A DNA stretch of 64,000 bases, taken from assembly GCA_031772625.1 (NCBI GenBank), contig CM062816.1:828178556-828242555 (forward strand), in the 5' to 3' direction. Source of the stretch: Pinus tabuliformis. Taxonomy: Eukaryota; Streptophyta; Pinopsida; Pinales; Pinaceae. Positions 1 through 11,059 of this stretch are shown one piece after another (the stretch's first letter is position 1; the number at the start of each line of letters is the position of its first letter). Made by a program: the position numbers and the translations under genes. The notes under the pieces were generated by a model. The model worked only from the letters and a program-made list of their open reading frames with translations, was not told the DNA's origin and made no database searches.

Positions 1-1533
1 AACGTCGCATAGAGCACCATATGTACACAACGTCGCATATACATCACACACACAATACAATATGTACATAGCACCGCATATCCAACATCTACATGCACAT
101 AACATCACGTGCACAACAATAGTACCACACATCCAGAACCACACTGTCTCTACCAAGCAACCTTGCTTCCAGTGTCTTATCCATGCTTGTCCTAGCATGT
201 CGCAGACCACATTGCTTTCATTTCGTTGTTGTATCTCTCGGTATAACTTGTCCATAACATAAGCATAGGAATAATACAATAATACAATATAAATTCACAT
301 TCACATGATATTGACCTCATATATTTGGCATGACTACTCTTCCCACTTGATTCCTCATAGTCAGGAACCTCTTCCTGCCATTTTCCTGCGTAAGTAATCA
401 TTCCTCCACAAGGGCAATTATTGATGACCCTGTCAAACAATGACATAGATACATAGATACATACATATATAATCATCAGCATAAAACAATCATCATTCTG
501 TCAGACAATGACATACATATATATATATATAAACATCAACATAATCATGATCATAACATAATTACCAGATAACATAAGGTCTAGGTTAAGAGAACTTCCT
601 TTATTCGTGCACAACATGCACAACATTGAGAACAATCATTCCCAACATATCCAAGTCATCCGACACCTCAGATCCATTTACTTTACCTTTTCTGGTTACC
701 TTTCTCATGTCTGTACTGCCACCGTCCATTTACCACAATGGAACAACCAGTCCAACTGACTATCATAGTCTTATATTCTATTGTGCGTACTCATGCACCA
801 AGCTTCATTTGTGTCTTACATTACCTGTCGGGTACCATACATCTCTCCCCAAGCTCCATTAAATTTTCCTCTTTCCCAAACCAATTCCCAAGACTCAAAA
901 CATAAAAGGCAAGCCCAAAAGAAAACAACAAGAAGAAAATCATGGAAACCAATAACAACAATACGACACCACACCCAAAGTGGCAAGGCCTTGCACAAGA
1001 GACACTCAAAATCGCAAATCAAGCGCAAAAATCGCAAAATACCAAAAGTATAATACTAACAACAGACACCATGACTCAATCCCCATGGTTCCCAAGGAAA
1101 GATCAACCTAATCCTTCTTCAAGATTTCATGGAAAATTCTTTTGCCATGCAATCCCCTGGATCATACTACCATAAACACATACCTATCGGTGCATAAATG
1201 AACATAGAAATACACTAGCTACCTTATCTTGTTGTGCCACACACATTGCCTTGTAACCGAACACATCCACGCCATCTCTCAAGGGACTCCAATTCCCTTG
1301 ACAGATCCACCTGTAACTAGAGACTAGCTAATATACCTATTAGGTACATGTTCACGAATATAGCACATATACACATAATTTCAAACAAAATCAAGGTTAA
1401 GAAGACTTCCTGTATGCAAAGCACTCGTTTGGAATTAGGGTATCCAAAAATAGCTAAAGGAATCATTGTCCAATTCCTTTCTTTTACCATTTTTACCTTG
1501 TTGCAATTGAGGCTTACTATGTATTGTCATGTC
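1..1533. other. Gene-free CA/AT-rich sequence, probable old repeat relic
   Basis: No coding region is supported. Short open stretches on both strands are low-complexity (cat/aca-rich) and show no domain. A motif of the form aggttaagagaacttcc near 585 recurs as aggttaagaagacttcc near 1395. The composition resembles 11.4-15 kb of this window, where a candidate Ty3 LTR lies, so this may be a diverged LTR of a similar element. I could not find its ends. Confidence 0.4.
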
Positions 1534-1942
1534 TGTTGGGTAGACTCCCTACTCGAGGTCCGAGGTAGTGCCCCAAGAAATTTTTTTTGGACTCTATATT
1601 AAGTGGGCAGACCTACCTATGGTTTTGTGCATGGATTTCGCACATGGTTTTGGAAATGATGGTTTTCTTTCCATGGCATTTTGTAGATCCGGTCAAGGGA
1701 ACTACAGTTATGTTCTAATCCAGGGTTAATGGATTGAGGTTTATGGATGCTTCGACATGTATATATATGTATTGTAACATTGAAAGAAATATAATGAAAA
1801 ATCAATCTGGTAGTCTCGGTTTTGGGATCTAGGGGAAAATATCTATGTATATATGTTTTATGTTTTATGCTCTCGTCATTGTTTATTTCCTGTTTTTTAG
1901 AATTTGTATGCACGTAATTTCTGTACAGGGTTAAAACCTACG
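1534..1942 (+). repeat. 5' LTR of Copia-A
   Basis: It begins TGTTGGGTAG and ends AACCTACG; the expected terminal CA has become CG. From about 1590 it matches the 3' LTR (10645-11059) closely, including the tract before ttttttttggac and the run from ggttaatggatt to gttaaaacctac. It lacks the GC-rich U3 block and the microsatellite of the 3' LTR, so it is about 100 bp shorter than the second 3' LTR copy. Confidence 0.8.
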
Positions 1943-1951
1943 TTTGGTATC

Positions 1952-3008
1952 TGTATAAATTCCCACTGTAGATCACTTGATAATGCAATATACTAAGAAA
2001 AATACTTGATCTGCTTCTACAAACAAACTTGTGGAAGCTTAATCGAATTTGAGCAAGATCAAATAGAACACATATAAAAGAGAATGAGAAAGCAATCACA
2101 CATAAACACAGAAGAATACTATGGGGAAAGCCTCAGCTAAAAACTCAGATCTTTGTATTATCATACAAGTGGAAATATGTCTGGATTACAAAGCTTTAGC
2201 TCTCAAGATATCCAACTCTCAGTACAATCCCTCTACTCCTCATAGACAATCAAAGGCTTCTCACAAACCTTCTCCTCTGCCCTCCAAGCCTCCTATTTCC
2301 TTGCGCAGTTTCTCCTGGGTCCAATGCTGCCACCTGTGTGAATTCACCTCTCACACAACTCACTAACCTCTGAAATAACTGCGCAATCCCGAAGGAGATA
2401 ATTTCTTCTGCATGGATGAGTTTCCTATATAGAAAAATTCCTCCAACTGATAGTACATTATCCCTTCCTCTGATCTCAACTAGGTCTCTGACTGAACAGA
2501 CATGCATTAGTTATTTATGAGAGAATATTCAGTTATCTGAAGTGCAGCAGTTACATGCATGCATGCATTAACTAACTGAACTCACAATTAGTTCCACAAA
2601 CTGTTGGAACTAATCTAACTGGACTTAACTCAGTTAACTGAGCTAACTAATTAGAACTCAAAGTACAACTCATCCTGATCTCCTTTAATCAAGGGATAAC
2701 TTCCTCAATCAAAGGGAAATTGTTACATGTCTTCACATAGATTTCATGTTTGATTTTATTCAACTAATTAACTCAAGATGAATTAATTAATTTTTTTCAA
2801 ACAACTGCTAAGATCAAATTCGAATTTTAATTCTCAATTTTAGTTCAAGGACTAACTAAAATTGGAATCTATCCTGAAATGTTATTTATAGCAATGTTAT
2901 TTTTATCATTTCTATTTTATCATTCCTTGTTGCTATATCCAACATTGGTACCTGAGATGCTATTTATAGCATTTATATTTTTAGCATTTCTTGTTGCCAT
3001 TTTCAACA
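1952..3008 (-). repeat. 3' LTR of Copia-B
   Basis: A 1057-bp direct repeat of 5244-6306 with scattered substitutions and small indels. On the plus strand it runs from TGTATAAATTCCC to CATTTTCAACA. The PPT follows at 3009-3020 (read on the minus strand). Related sequence recurs in the Copia-K LTR of 46.6-53.56 kb, so this LTR family has several members here. Confidence 0.9.
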
Positions 3009-3758
3009 CTCCCTCTCAATAACAAAGGCATTCAACTCGAACCCGATCCTGAACCTTTGGAATGTTCTGCATGCAACACTTCTCACTAGTGTTGTTGCTC
3101 CAGCAACTCTAGAAACAAAAAAATATCCAACTTGAACCTGAATGATGCCTCTGTCATCAAAGTCTCTGACTATTATTGCCTCTGTCGACTGAAAACTCTG
3201 CACCTCTGTGCTCTTCAGTATCTAACTACTCTAACCTCTGTCACTTTGATCTCTAACTACATCAATCACACTGATTCTGCCTGCTGCATCCATGCTGTTG
3301 CTGGTCCTATCTCCCAGCATGCATCTGCATTGCATCTCCTCTCATCATGTTGCATCATGCTGCCCACTGTTGCACTGCAACTCAGTTACTGAGAAGTAAG
3401 TAACTGATCTCCCAACTGACCTCCCTATTGGGCTAGAAACATCCTCTGATGTTGAAGCTTCCTCTATCGCTCCATCCGCATCTGTCTCTACCCACTCAGC
3501 CAGTCCTGCTACTCCTCGTCAGGGCTCCCATAGCAAGGTCTAATCAAAGAGGTTGGGTACCTCAATGATCCTGCCCCTATTCCAGCCTTCTTGGGACTGT
3601 CACTCCACATCACCCCACCTCCTACCTGGAGGTATGGATGCATGTGATCCCTCTGCCCACTTGGCTTGAAATTTCCCCCTACTAGAGGTCTTTGCATGAG
3701 TGGATGCCTTGAATCGATCTCCTCTCGGCTTCTCCAGTTGTGGTTGCTCCACAACCTC
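3009..3758 (-). other. Copia-B 3' interior without recognisable pol
   Basis: In a full copia element integrase, RT and RNase H would lie between the pre-integrase region and the PPT. Here only about 750 bp remain. The broken frames (for example 3754-3509 and 3203-3003 on the minus strand) match no pol motif I know: there is no YVDD and no DDE triad. The start is basic and rich in R, K and G. I call it a deletion scar or replaced sequence. Confidence 0.6.
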
Positions 3759-4395
3759 CTAAAGTTGCTTCACCAATTGTGGCTCCTTCACAATTGTTTG
3801 AGACTTCTTCTGGCACTGCATGTTGAGAGGTAATTTACTCTCCCTCTCAACCACCAAGTCTCCAACAGTGGCCTTACTCTTCAAGGCTTTGCATGCATCT
3901 TGGACCTCAAGAGCATACAGGTTCTTGACTCGTGAACCGATCTGCTTCACCTGTCTCATGGTGACGTGTCTAAGGAAAACCTTTCCCTTACTGAAGACTA
4001 CATCATAGCTTTTGTCTTCCAACATTGCGATCAATACCAAGTTTTTCCTCAGTCCCGGCACATACTTCACATCTGTCAAGGTAATGCAAGCTCCATGCTC
4101 CCTCTGAAAAAACAATTGTGCCTACTCCTGAGACACTATACTTTTCATCATTACCCATCTCTATGAGTATCTGGAGATCTTTCTCCTCCAAGGTACTAAA
4201 TAAACTCTTATCATTGGTCATGTGGAATGAAGCTCCACTATCAAGAAACCAACCACATCCCACCATGGACGAAACCATGCATGCGATGAGGGTGAAATCC
4301 AACTCGAACTGTGAGGCCAGTGCCTCACCTTCTGATCCTTCTTTGGATCCCTTCTTGGCTTTCTTCAATGGACAATTTGTAGCAAAATGGCCCAC
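3759..4395 (-). pseudogene. Copia-B CCHC knuckle, protease and pre-integrase region
   Basis: Reading leftward, a CCHC knuckle (CFHCHEVGHFATNC; its first half lies just beyond an in-frame stop near 4415) is followed by an aspartic protease start WFLDSGASFHMT around 4245. The catalytic DSG is intact. A frameshift near 4110 is needed to reach the typical pre-integrase stretch (VKYVPGLRKNL, then NLYALEV). Open frames are 4395-4003 and 4115-3759. This is the C-terminal part of copia gag-pro. Nothing downstream encodes integrase. Confidence 0.75.
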
Positions 4396-4647
4396 CTCAT
4401 GACAATGAAAGCATCACACTTTTGATTTGTCAAACTTCTTCCCACCATAGGAAGAACTTGATTTGGGATGAGAATCCTTCTCCTTCCCTTTCTTTGCCTT
4501 ACTCGCTAAGGCGCAATTTTCTTCATCCTCCTTGGATGAAGAACCATCTCTGGTGCTTCTCCTTATCTCCTCCTGCATCAGATCCGACCAAAGTCATTCC
4601 CAATATGGCAGTTTCTCTCTTCCATTTATCGAGTCTTGGTAGCTATG

Positions 4648-5127
4648 TCAGCTCTTAGGAAGACCGAGGAGAGTAAGACTCACTATGTCATCATCAACTG
4701 TCGTGATCCCTACACTTCCAAGCTCATCCCTGCAGGTGGTGAGCTTGTTCAGATATGTAGATATCGTGTCGCCCTTTTCACACTTGATTTTCTGAAGCTT
4801 GTCTTTCAGCGCCAACTTCCTCTGATCGTTGTTGTTCTGATATAGATCCTTCAATGTTTTCCACATTGAAAACAATGTCTCCTTCCCATGGAGGCTCGAG
4901 ACAATGTGGTCTCGAAAACCCTCCAAGAGGATTCTCCTCACTCTAGCCACACATTTCTTCCATTCCGCCAATTTTGTAGCATTAGATGTTGCTGGCTTGG
5001 GGACTTCTTGATCAATGAAGTCCTTCAAACCATTGTCCTCTAAAATTGCTTCCATGTGATCCTTCCAGGCTATATAATTCGAGCTGCCATCAAGGGCGTA
5101 CTCAAGTCTTAAACCTTTGAACGCCAT
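4648..5127 (-). pseudogene. Copia-B gag (UBN2-like), N-terminal part
   Basis: The frame is open from 5187, but the natural start is the Met at 5127 (MAFKGLRLEYALDG), because gag of this class begins a few residues before the conserved tryptophan region. Visible family features are the NYIAWKDHME core, an LFSMWKTLKDLY segment, and the basic helix followed by TISTYLNKLTTCRDEL. The protein forms the particle shell and binds RNA. A stop at 4648 separates it from the lysine-rich linker and CCHC knuckle, which continue in other frames down to about 4390. Confidence 0.8.
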
Positions 5128-5231
5128 TGGTGAAATTTGAGATGTGATAAGAATTCGAATTCTATAATCAAGAACTTCAAACTTCAAACTTCTCCCTTTT
5201 TTGTATACTATTCTTTGCTTTGATCACCTTT

Positions 5232-5243
5232 TCTATGATACCA
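5232..5243 (-). promoter_or_regulatory. Copia-B primer-binding site
   Basis: On the minus strand the LTR end (TATACA) is followed at once by TGGTATCATAG. This matches the plant copia PBS complementary to the initiator Met tRNA (TGGTATCAGAG) except for one base. Confidence 0.75.
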
Positions 5244-6306
5244 TGTATAAATTTCCACTGTAGATCACCTGATAATGTAATATACTAAAGCAAAATACTT
5301 GATCTACTTCTACAAACAAACTTGCGGAAGCTTAATCGAATTTGAGCAAGATCAAATAGAACACATATAACAGAGAATGAGAAAAAATTCACACATAAAC
5401 GTAGAAAAATACTCTGGGGAAAACCTCAGCTAAAAACCCAGATCTTTGTATTATCATACAAGTGGAAATATGTCCGGATTACACAAAGCTTTAGCTCACA
5501 AGCTATCGAGCTCTCAGTAAAATCCCTCTGCTTCTCATATACAGTCAAAGGCTTCTCACAAACCTTCTCCTCTGCCCTCCAAGCCTCCTATTTCCTTGCG
5601 CAATTTCTCCTGAGGTCCAATGCTTCCACCTGTGTGAATTCACCTCTCACACAACTCACTAACCTTTGAAATAACTGCGCAATCCTGAAGGAGATAATTC
5701 CTTTTGCATGGATGAGTTTCCTATATAGGAAAATTTCTCCAATTGATAGTCCACTGTCCCTTCCTCTGATCTCAACTGGGTCTATGACTGAACTGACATG
5801 CATGAGTTATTTATGAGAGAATATTCAGTTATCTGAAGTGCAAAAGTTACATGCATGCATGCATTAACTAACTGAACTCACAATCAATTCCACAAACTGT
5901 TGGAACTAATCTAATTGGACTTAACTCGGTTAACTGAGCTAACTAATTACAACTCAAAGTACAACTCATCCTGATCTCCTTTAATCAAGGGATGACTTCC
6001 TCAATCAAAGGGGAAACTGTTGCATGTCTTCACATAGAATTCATGTTTGATTTTCTCCAACTAATTAACTTAAGATGAATTAATTAATTATTTTTCAAAC
6101 AACTACTAAGATCAAATTCGAATTTTGATTCTCAATTTTAGTTCAAGGACTAACTAAAATTGGAATCTATCCCGAAATGCTATTTATAGCAATGTTATTT
6201 TTAGCATTTCTATTTTATCATTCCTTGTTGCTATATCCAACTCTGGTACTTGAGATGCTATTTATATCATTTATATTTTTAGCATTTCTTGTTGCCATTT
6301 TCAACA
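5244..6306 (-). repeat. 5' LTR of Copia-B
   Basis: A 1063-bp partner of 1952-3008 with the same termini (TGTATAAAT on the plus strand to TTTTCAACA). It is bounded by the PBS on the inner side and by the target duplication ATATC on the outer side. Confidence 0.9.
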
Positions 6307-6424
6307 ATATCATAACTGTTTCGACTTCAAGGGGATGCCTTTGTTGCCGAGGGATTTTTCTTGGGCCTATGGTAGACCCTGTTCAGTGGGAGATCTGGTG
6401 GATCGATTCTTGTGGGGAAAGAAG

Positions 6425-7220
6425 ATGGCGAGCAGTGGAAAGATAGAGATCGAGAAATTTAATGGTCAGAGTTTTGAGTTGTGGAAACTCAAGATGGAGG
6501 ATCTGTTGGTGGATAAAGATCAGTGGATTACAGTAGATTCAGGTACTAGACCAACAACAATGTCAGCTGAACACTGGGTGAAGTTAGATCAGAAGGCAAA
6601 GAGCACAATACGATTTTGTGTCTCAGATTCAGTATGTTGAATGTATCAGGGGAAGCTTCGGCGAAGGCTTTGTGGGACAAGTTAGGGACTTTATACCAAT
6701 CTAAGTCTCTGGTGAATAAACCGTTCCTACAAAAAAATATGTATAACATAAGGATGAAAGATGGAGACTCGGTGGCAAAGCATCTAAATGCCTTTAATAT
6801 TGTGGTAAGCCAATTATTATTTGTTGATATTAAAATTTCAAATGAAGATGAGTGCATCAGTTTATTGTGTTCTCTACCAGATTCGTAGGATAGTCTAGTT
6901 GTTGCAATAGGTAGCAATGCAACTGCCTTGCGGTTTGATGAAATAGTCTCATCCTTGTTGTCAGAGGAGAGGAGACGAAAAAATATGGAGGACTAGAATG
7001 GTGATGCCTTGTCTGTACAAGGATGGTCCCAGGGAAGAAACAAAAATAATTCCTCCAGTGGGAGATCTAAATCTCCAAGAAAACCTGTAAAGGTGTGTTG
7101 GAAATGTGGAAAGGAAGGGCACTTCAAAAGGAACTGTAAATCTAAAGCTCCTGAAAAAGGAAAGGATCTGATGATGCTCCTTCTGCAAAGGCGAAAACCA
7201 CCTCAGATGAAGGTGGGGAT
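6425..7220 (+). pseudogene. Copia-A gag with CCHC knuckle
   Basis: It starts at ATG 6425 (MASSGKIEIEKFNGQSFELW), as in copia gag proteins that open with an E-K-F-N-G...LWK motif. The frame shifts near 6640, continues through the ALWDKLGTLYQSKS and DSVAKHLNAFN helices, and meets TAG stops near 6886 and 6994. A CX2CX4HX4C knuckle (CWKCGKEGHFKRNC) lies around 7096-7137. The truncated second copy at 11182 starts with nearly the same 40 residues, which supports the start site. This is particle-shell and RNA-binding protein of a dead element. Confidence 0.85.
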
Positions 7221-7568
7221 GTGTACTTGGCTTTTTCTTCAAGTACACATGTAGATCATGAGGCATGGTTGATTGACTTAGGTGCATCCTTTCACCTCAC
7301 TCCCCACAGGGAGTGGTTATGCGAGTATGATAAATATGATGGTGGTGATGTCTTCCTAGGGGATGATAGGAAGGCTAGAATTGTCGGACATGGAAAAGTA
7401 AAGTTAAAGTTGCAAGGTGGAAGGATTAGATCACTTTTGGGTGTTCTGCATATTCCTACATTGGCCAACAATCTGATTTTTGTAAGCAAGTTGGGTGATG
7501 CAGGTGTAAAAATAGTGTTCGAGAAAGATACATGCAAGATGATTCGGGGAGCACTAGTATTGATGTAG
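7221..7568 (+). pseudogene. Copia-A aspartic protease
   Basis: The frame contains HEAWLIDLGASFHLTPHREW. In the family the active site is D-S-G or D-T-G; here it reads D-L-G, a loss-of-function change. The flap region, the LGVLHIPTLANNLIFVSKL segment and the pre-integrase start follow. It is in a different frame from gag, and the frame ends at TAG near 7566. Confidence 0.8.
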
Positions 7569-7659
7569 GGAGTTAAGATTGGAACTCTGTACAAGCTTCA
7601 AGGTAGCACTGTTATTGATGGGTGCAACAATTTTGTGGTTCCTAAAAATGGAGCAGAAA

Positions 7660-8611
7660 ATCTAGTGGTCTCTGGAGAAAATATCATGCTATGGCATCAA
7701 AGGCTTGGACATATTGGAGAGAAGGGCCTTCGATTACTTCATGGTGATGGTATGGTAGAAGGTATGTCTAATTGTTGTTTGGATTTTTATTTTCTTTGAA
7801 AATTGTGTATATGGGAAGTAGAATCAGGTGAGTTTCCCCTCTAGTGCTAAGAGAGTGAAACAAATATTAGAGCTTGTGCATAGTGACATGTTTAGACCCG
7901 TGTCGGTTCCATCACTAGGTAAGTCTGTGTACTATGTATCATTTATAGATGACTTCTTAAAGAATACATGGATATATTTCCTCGGGAAGAAATCTGAAGT
8001 CTTTGACATGTTTAAATAATTTAAGGCTCTGGTGGAAAACGAGACAGAGAAGAAGATAAAGGTGTTGAGGATAGACAACAGTGGAGAATTTTGCAAGAAG
8101 GAATTTGAAGAGTTTTGTATGAAGTGTGGCATAGCATGACATAAGACTACTCCATGCACACCTCAGCAAAATGGAGTTGTAGAAAGAATGAACATGACGT
8201 TGATGGAAAAGGCAAGAAGCATGCTCAATGCTGTCGGGTAAGGACAGGAATTCTCGGTAGAGGTGGTGGAAACTACGTGTTACCTAGTCAACAGATCACC
8301 TTCATCAACGTTGGAGGATAATACTCCACAAGAGGTATGGACTGGTAAGAAACCCTCTCTTTCACATCTGATGTGATGCATATGTGCATGTTCCAAAGGA
8401 GAAAATAACCAAGTTGGATAGTAAATCTGAAAGATGTAACTTTATTGGGTATAAGGATGGTTTAAAAGGTTATAAGCTTTGGAACATAGAAACAAGGAAG
8501 GTTGTGTACAGCCAAGATGTGGTCTTTAGAGAGGTGAAAGATGTTATTAAATATGAAGTCCTACCAAAGGAATCTGAGAAGATAGAGTTTGAGCTAAAGG
8601 AGGAAGAATAA
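7660..8611 (+). pseudogene. Copia-A integrase
   Basis: Pieces in order: pre-integrase HHCC start (MLWHQRLGHIG) near 7688, then the DDE core with LVHSDMFRP near 7875, YVSFIDDF near 7935, the second Asp in RIDNSGEF near 8070, and the Glu in NGVVERMN near 8172. The three catalytic acids are therefore still readable, but stops and frame changes occur at 7798, 8018, 8138 and 8240. The frame at 8384-8611 is the C-terminal part (CNFIGYKDGLKGYKLWN). Confidence 0.8.
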
Positions 8612-8699
8612 GACTCTACGGCATAAAAGGAATCAGAAGATGAAGAACCACAAACTCCAGCTATGAGAAGATCAGTTTGAGAAAGAAGGCAGCCATAAA

Positions 8700-9840
8700 G
8701 GTATAGTTCATCTGTGTTTTGTTCAAATTTTTCTTTATCTATTACTGATGATGATCCCGAAATTGTGAGGGAAGCAGTAGATTCAGAGGGTGGCAAACTC
8801 TGGAAAGAGGCCATGGTTGATGAAATGGCATATTTGCACAAAAAAGAGGCTTGGGATCTGATGGAGTTGTCAGCTGGAAGGAAACCCATTGGCAATAAAT
8901 GGGTGTTTAAGAAGAAGATGAATGCAGAAGGCAAGGTGGAGAAATAAAAATCTCGGTTGGTAGCAAAAGGTTATTCCCAGGTGTCGGGAATTGATTTTGG
9001 TGATATATTTCTCCTATTGCCAAGGTAGCTTCAAGTAGATTACTTTTATCTGTTACTATTACTTTTGATTTTGAGGTAGAACAGATGGATGTGAAGACAA
9101 CATTTCTTTGCGGGGATCTAGAAGAAGAGATCTACATGAAGCAACTTGAAGGCTTTGCGAAGAAGGGTAAGAAAGAATTGGTATGCAAGTTAAAAAAGTC
9201 TTTGTATGGGTTAAAATAGTGACCAAGGATGTGGTATCATAAATTTGATACATTTATACAGGGACTTGGCTTCACTAGAAGCAAAGCAGACCACTGTGTG
9301 TATTTTAAATTAATTGGTGACCGTGTTATTTATCTGGTCTTGTATGTGGATGATATGTTGCTGGTTGGAAATGATAAAGAAATTATCCAGGATTTGAAGA
9401 CCCAATTGTCCTCCAAATTCGACATGAAAGATCTTGGTGCTGCAAACTATATTTTGGGCATGGAAATTAAATGAAATCGGACAAAGAGGAAGCTCTGGTT
9501 AAACCACAGGAAGTATGTGGAGACAATATTGTAGAGGTTTAATATGGAGGATAGTAAACCGACGAAGGTTCCTATTCCTATAGGTGTAAAGTTTTCTATT
9601 GAACATTGTCCCAAGACACAAGAAGAGGAAGAGGACATGTCCCATGTTCCGTATGCAAGTGCAGTCTGTAGCCTAATGTATGCAAGGGTCTGTACTAGAC
9701 CATACATTGCACATGCAGTGGGATTATTGAGCAGGTTTATGTCAAAACTAGAGAAGGAGCATTGGACAACAATGAAGTGGGTTTTCATGTATTTGCGTGG
9801 CACTAGTGATTATGGTGTGTTCTACCAAGGAATACCATGA
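8700..9840 (+). pseudogene. Copia-A reverse transcriptase
   Basis: The N-terminal fingers region starts near 8770 (WKEAMVDEMAYLHKKEAWDL, then NKWVFKKKMNAEGKVEK). It is broken by a TAA at 8945, resumes through VEQMDVKTTFLCGDLEEEIYM near 9080, and reaches the catalytic box YLVLYVDDMLLVGND near 9340. The family motif A reads D-V-K-T-A-F; here the Ala is Thr. After a stop near 9472 the connection region continues at 9544-9838 (MEDSKPTKVPIP...). At least five stops make it non-functional. Confidence 0.85.
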
Positions 9841-10150
9841 TTAGACAGAGTTTTTGACATCCGTGGATTTGTTGATGCAGACTAGGCTAGAGATATGGAT
9901 CATAGAAGATATGCAAGTGGGTATGTGTTTAACCTATTTGGAGGTGCAATTAGTTTGATGAGTAAGAGACAATCTGTAGTGGCCCTTTCAACTACAGAGG
10001 TAGAATACATGGCAGCCACTCATGCAAGCAAGGAAGTAGTTTGGTTGCAGATATTATGTTCAAGTACGGGGTTAGTACAACAAGCTATAAGGATAGTCTG
10101 TGACAACCAAAGTGCAATTTTCTTGGCAAAGAACCCTGCTTATCATTGAA
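9841..10150 (+). pseudogene. Copia-A RNase H
   Basis: The first acidic motif GFVDAD lies near 9870. The next codon is TAG where the family has tryptophan. The remaining motifs SKRQSVVALSTTEVEYMA and CDNQSAIFLAKNPAYH lie in the frame 9895-10149. Catalytic Asp, Glu and Asp are readable. It ends at the expected HIDV(Q)YHFVRD region, which continues after another stop at about 10148. Confidence 0.85.
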
Positions 10151-10332
10151 AGACAAAGCACATTAATGTTCAGTATCACTTTGTGAGGGATATGGTTGAG
10201 GAGAAAAAGGTGTTGTTGCTAAAGGTGGACAGTTTAAAGAATACTGTAGATGCATTGACAAAGTCTGTGACACTGAGAAGTTCTCTTGGTGTAGAGAAAC
10301 AATGGACATTGCAGGGCTAGATCAACGACTAA

Positions 10333-10708
10333 AAGAAAACAACAAATGGGAGAATGTTGGGTGTGTGTTATATTCTTTCCACGACTACCCCACGTGCGGG
10401 GAGGGGTCACAGGGGGGGTAGTAGCCCCCTTGCACGGGGTCTGGGGCAGCAGCCCGAGAATTTTTTTTTGGACCCTGTATTAGGTGGGCGGACCTACCTC
10501 CCTTGTGGGCCCCTGCTAGAAAGAAAACAACAAATGGGAGAATGTTGGGTGTGTGTTATATTCTTTCCACGACTACCCCACGTGCGGGGAGGGGTCACAG
10601 GGGGGGTAGTAGCCCCCTTGCACGGGGTCTGGGGCAGCAGCTCGAGAATTTTTTTTTGGACCCTGTGTTAGGTGGGCGGACCTACCTATGGTTTTATGCA
10701 TGGATTTT
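10333..10708 (+). repeat. Tandem duplication (2 x 188 bp) across the PPT/LTR junction
   Basis: Both units share agaaaacaacaaatgggaga, the start of U3 and the block down to gtgggcggacctacct. They differ at only a few sites (for example gcagcccg against gcagctcg and gtatta against gtgtta), so the duplication is recent or has been homogenised. Confidence 0.85.
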
Positions 10709-10852
10709 GCACATTGTTTTGGCATGATGGTTTTTTGTCCATGGTATTTTGTAGATCTGGTCAAGGGAACTACGATTATGTTCTAATCCAGGGTTAATGG
10801 ATTGGAGTTTATGGATGCTTCAACATGCCTATATATATATATATATACATAT

Positions 10853-10906
<54 letters not shown>

Positions 10907-11059
10907 CTTAGTGAAAAATCAATCTGGTAGTCCTAGTTTTGGGATCCAGGGGAAAATCTATGTGTATATATGTTTTATGTTTTATGCTCTCACCATTGTT
11001 TATTTCTTGTTTTTAAGAATTCGTATGCAGGTAATTTCTGTACGGGGTTAAAACCTACA
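10355..11059 (+). repeat. 3' LTR of Copia-A, with an internal 188-bp tandem duplication
   Basis: The PPT-like CAAATGGGAGAA is followed by LTR start TGTTGGGTGTG at 10355. The same PPT-LTR start recurs at 10543, because a unit of about 188 bp (10333-10520) is repeated at 10521-10708. The U3 is GC-rich and contains the inverted pair gggggtagtagccccc. The LTR holds a (TA)n-(CA)n-(TA)n microsatellite at 10829-10907 and ends AACCTACA at 11059. Confidence 0.85.

Larger units (their letters stand above)
1952..6306 (-). mobile_element. Copia-B: internally deleted Ty1/copia element inserted in the PBS of Copia-A
   Basis: Two long LTRs (1952-3008 and 5244-6306) flank a 2.2-kb minus-strand interior holding only gag, a CCHC knuckle, protease and the pre-integrase region. 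No integrase core, reverse transcriptase or RNase H is visible, so this is a non-autonomous, deletion-type derivative. On its coding strand the LTR reads TGTTGAAAAT...ATTTATACA. The PPT (AGAGGGAG) abuts the LTR at 3009 and the PBS (TGGTATCATAG) abuts the other LTR at 5243. Flanks GTATC (1947-1951) and ATATC (6307-6311) are a 5-bp target duplication with one change. It inserted after Copia-A and is therefore younger. Confidence 0.9.
1534..11059 (+). mobile_element. Copia-A: decayed Ty1/copia LTR retrotransposon, interrupted by Copia-B
   Basis: The order on the plus strand is 5' LTR (1534-1942), split PBS, gag, protease, integrase, reverse transcriptase, RNase H, PPT, 3' LTR (10355-11059). PR-INT-RT-RH is the Ty1/copia order. 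The PBS TGGTATCAGAG, complementary to the initiator Met tRNA 3' end, is cut after TGGTATC (to 1951) by Copia-B and resumes at 6307. Both halves align with the uninterrupted copy at 11062 onward. Every domain carries stops or frameshifts, so the copy is dead. No target duplication could be checked because the right LTR is fused to another internal fragment. Confidence 0.9.

Noticed and set aside
3759..3832. Possible start of an integrase core in Copia-B
   Set aside because: The frame ends before any H-H-C-C or DDE motif; no integrase is supported.
10797..11051. 84-codon plus-strand ORF
   Set aside because: It lies in the Copia-A LTR across a TA/CA microsatellite.
1534..11059. Target-site duplication for Copia-A
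   Set aside because: The right LTR is fused to another interior and the left flank (ATGTC) has no partner; not claimed.
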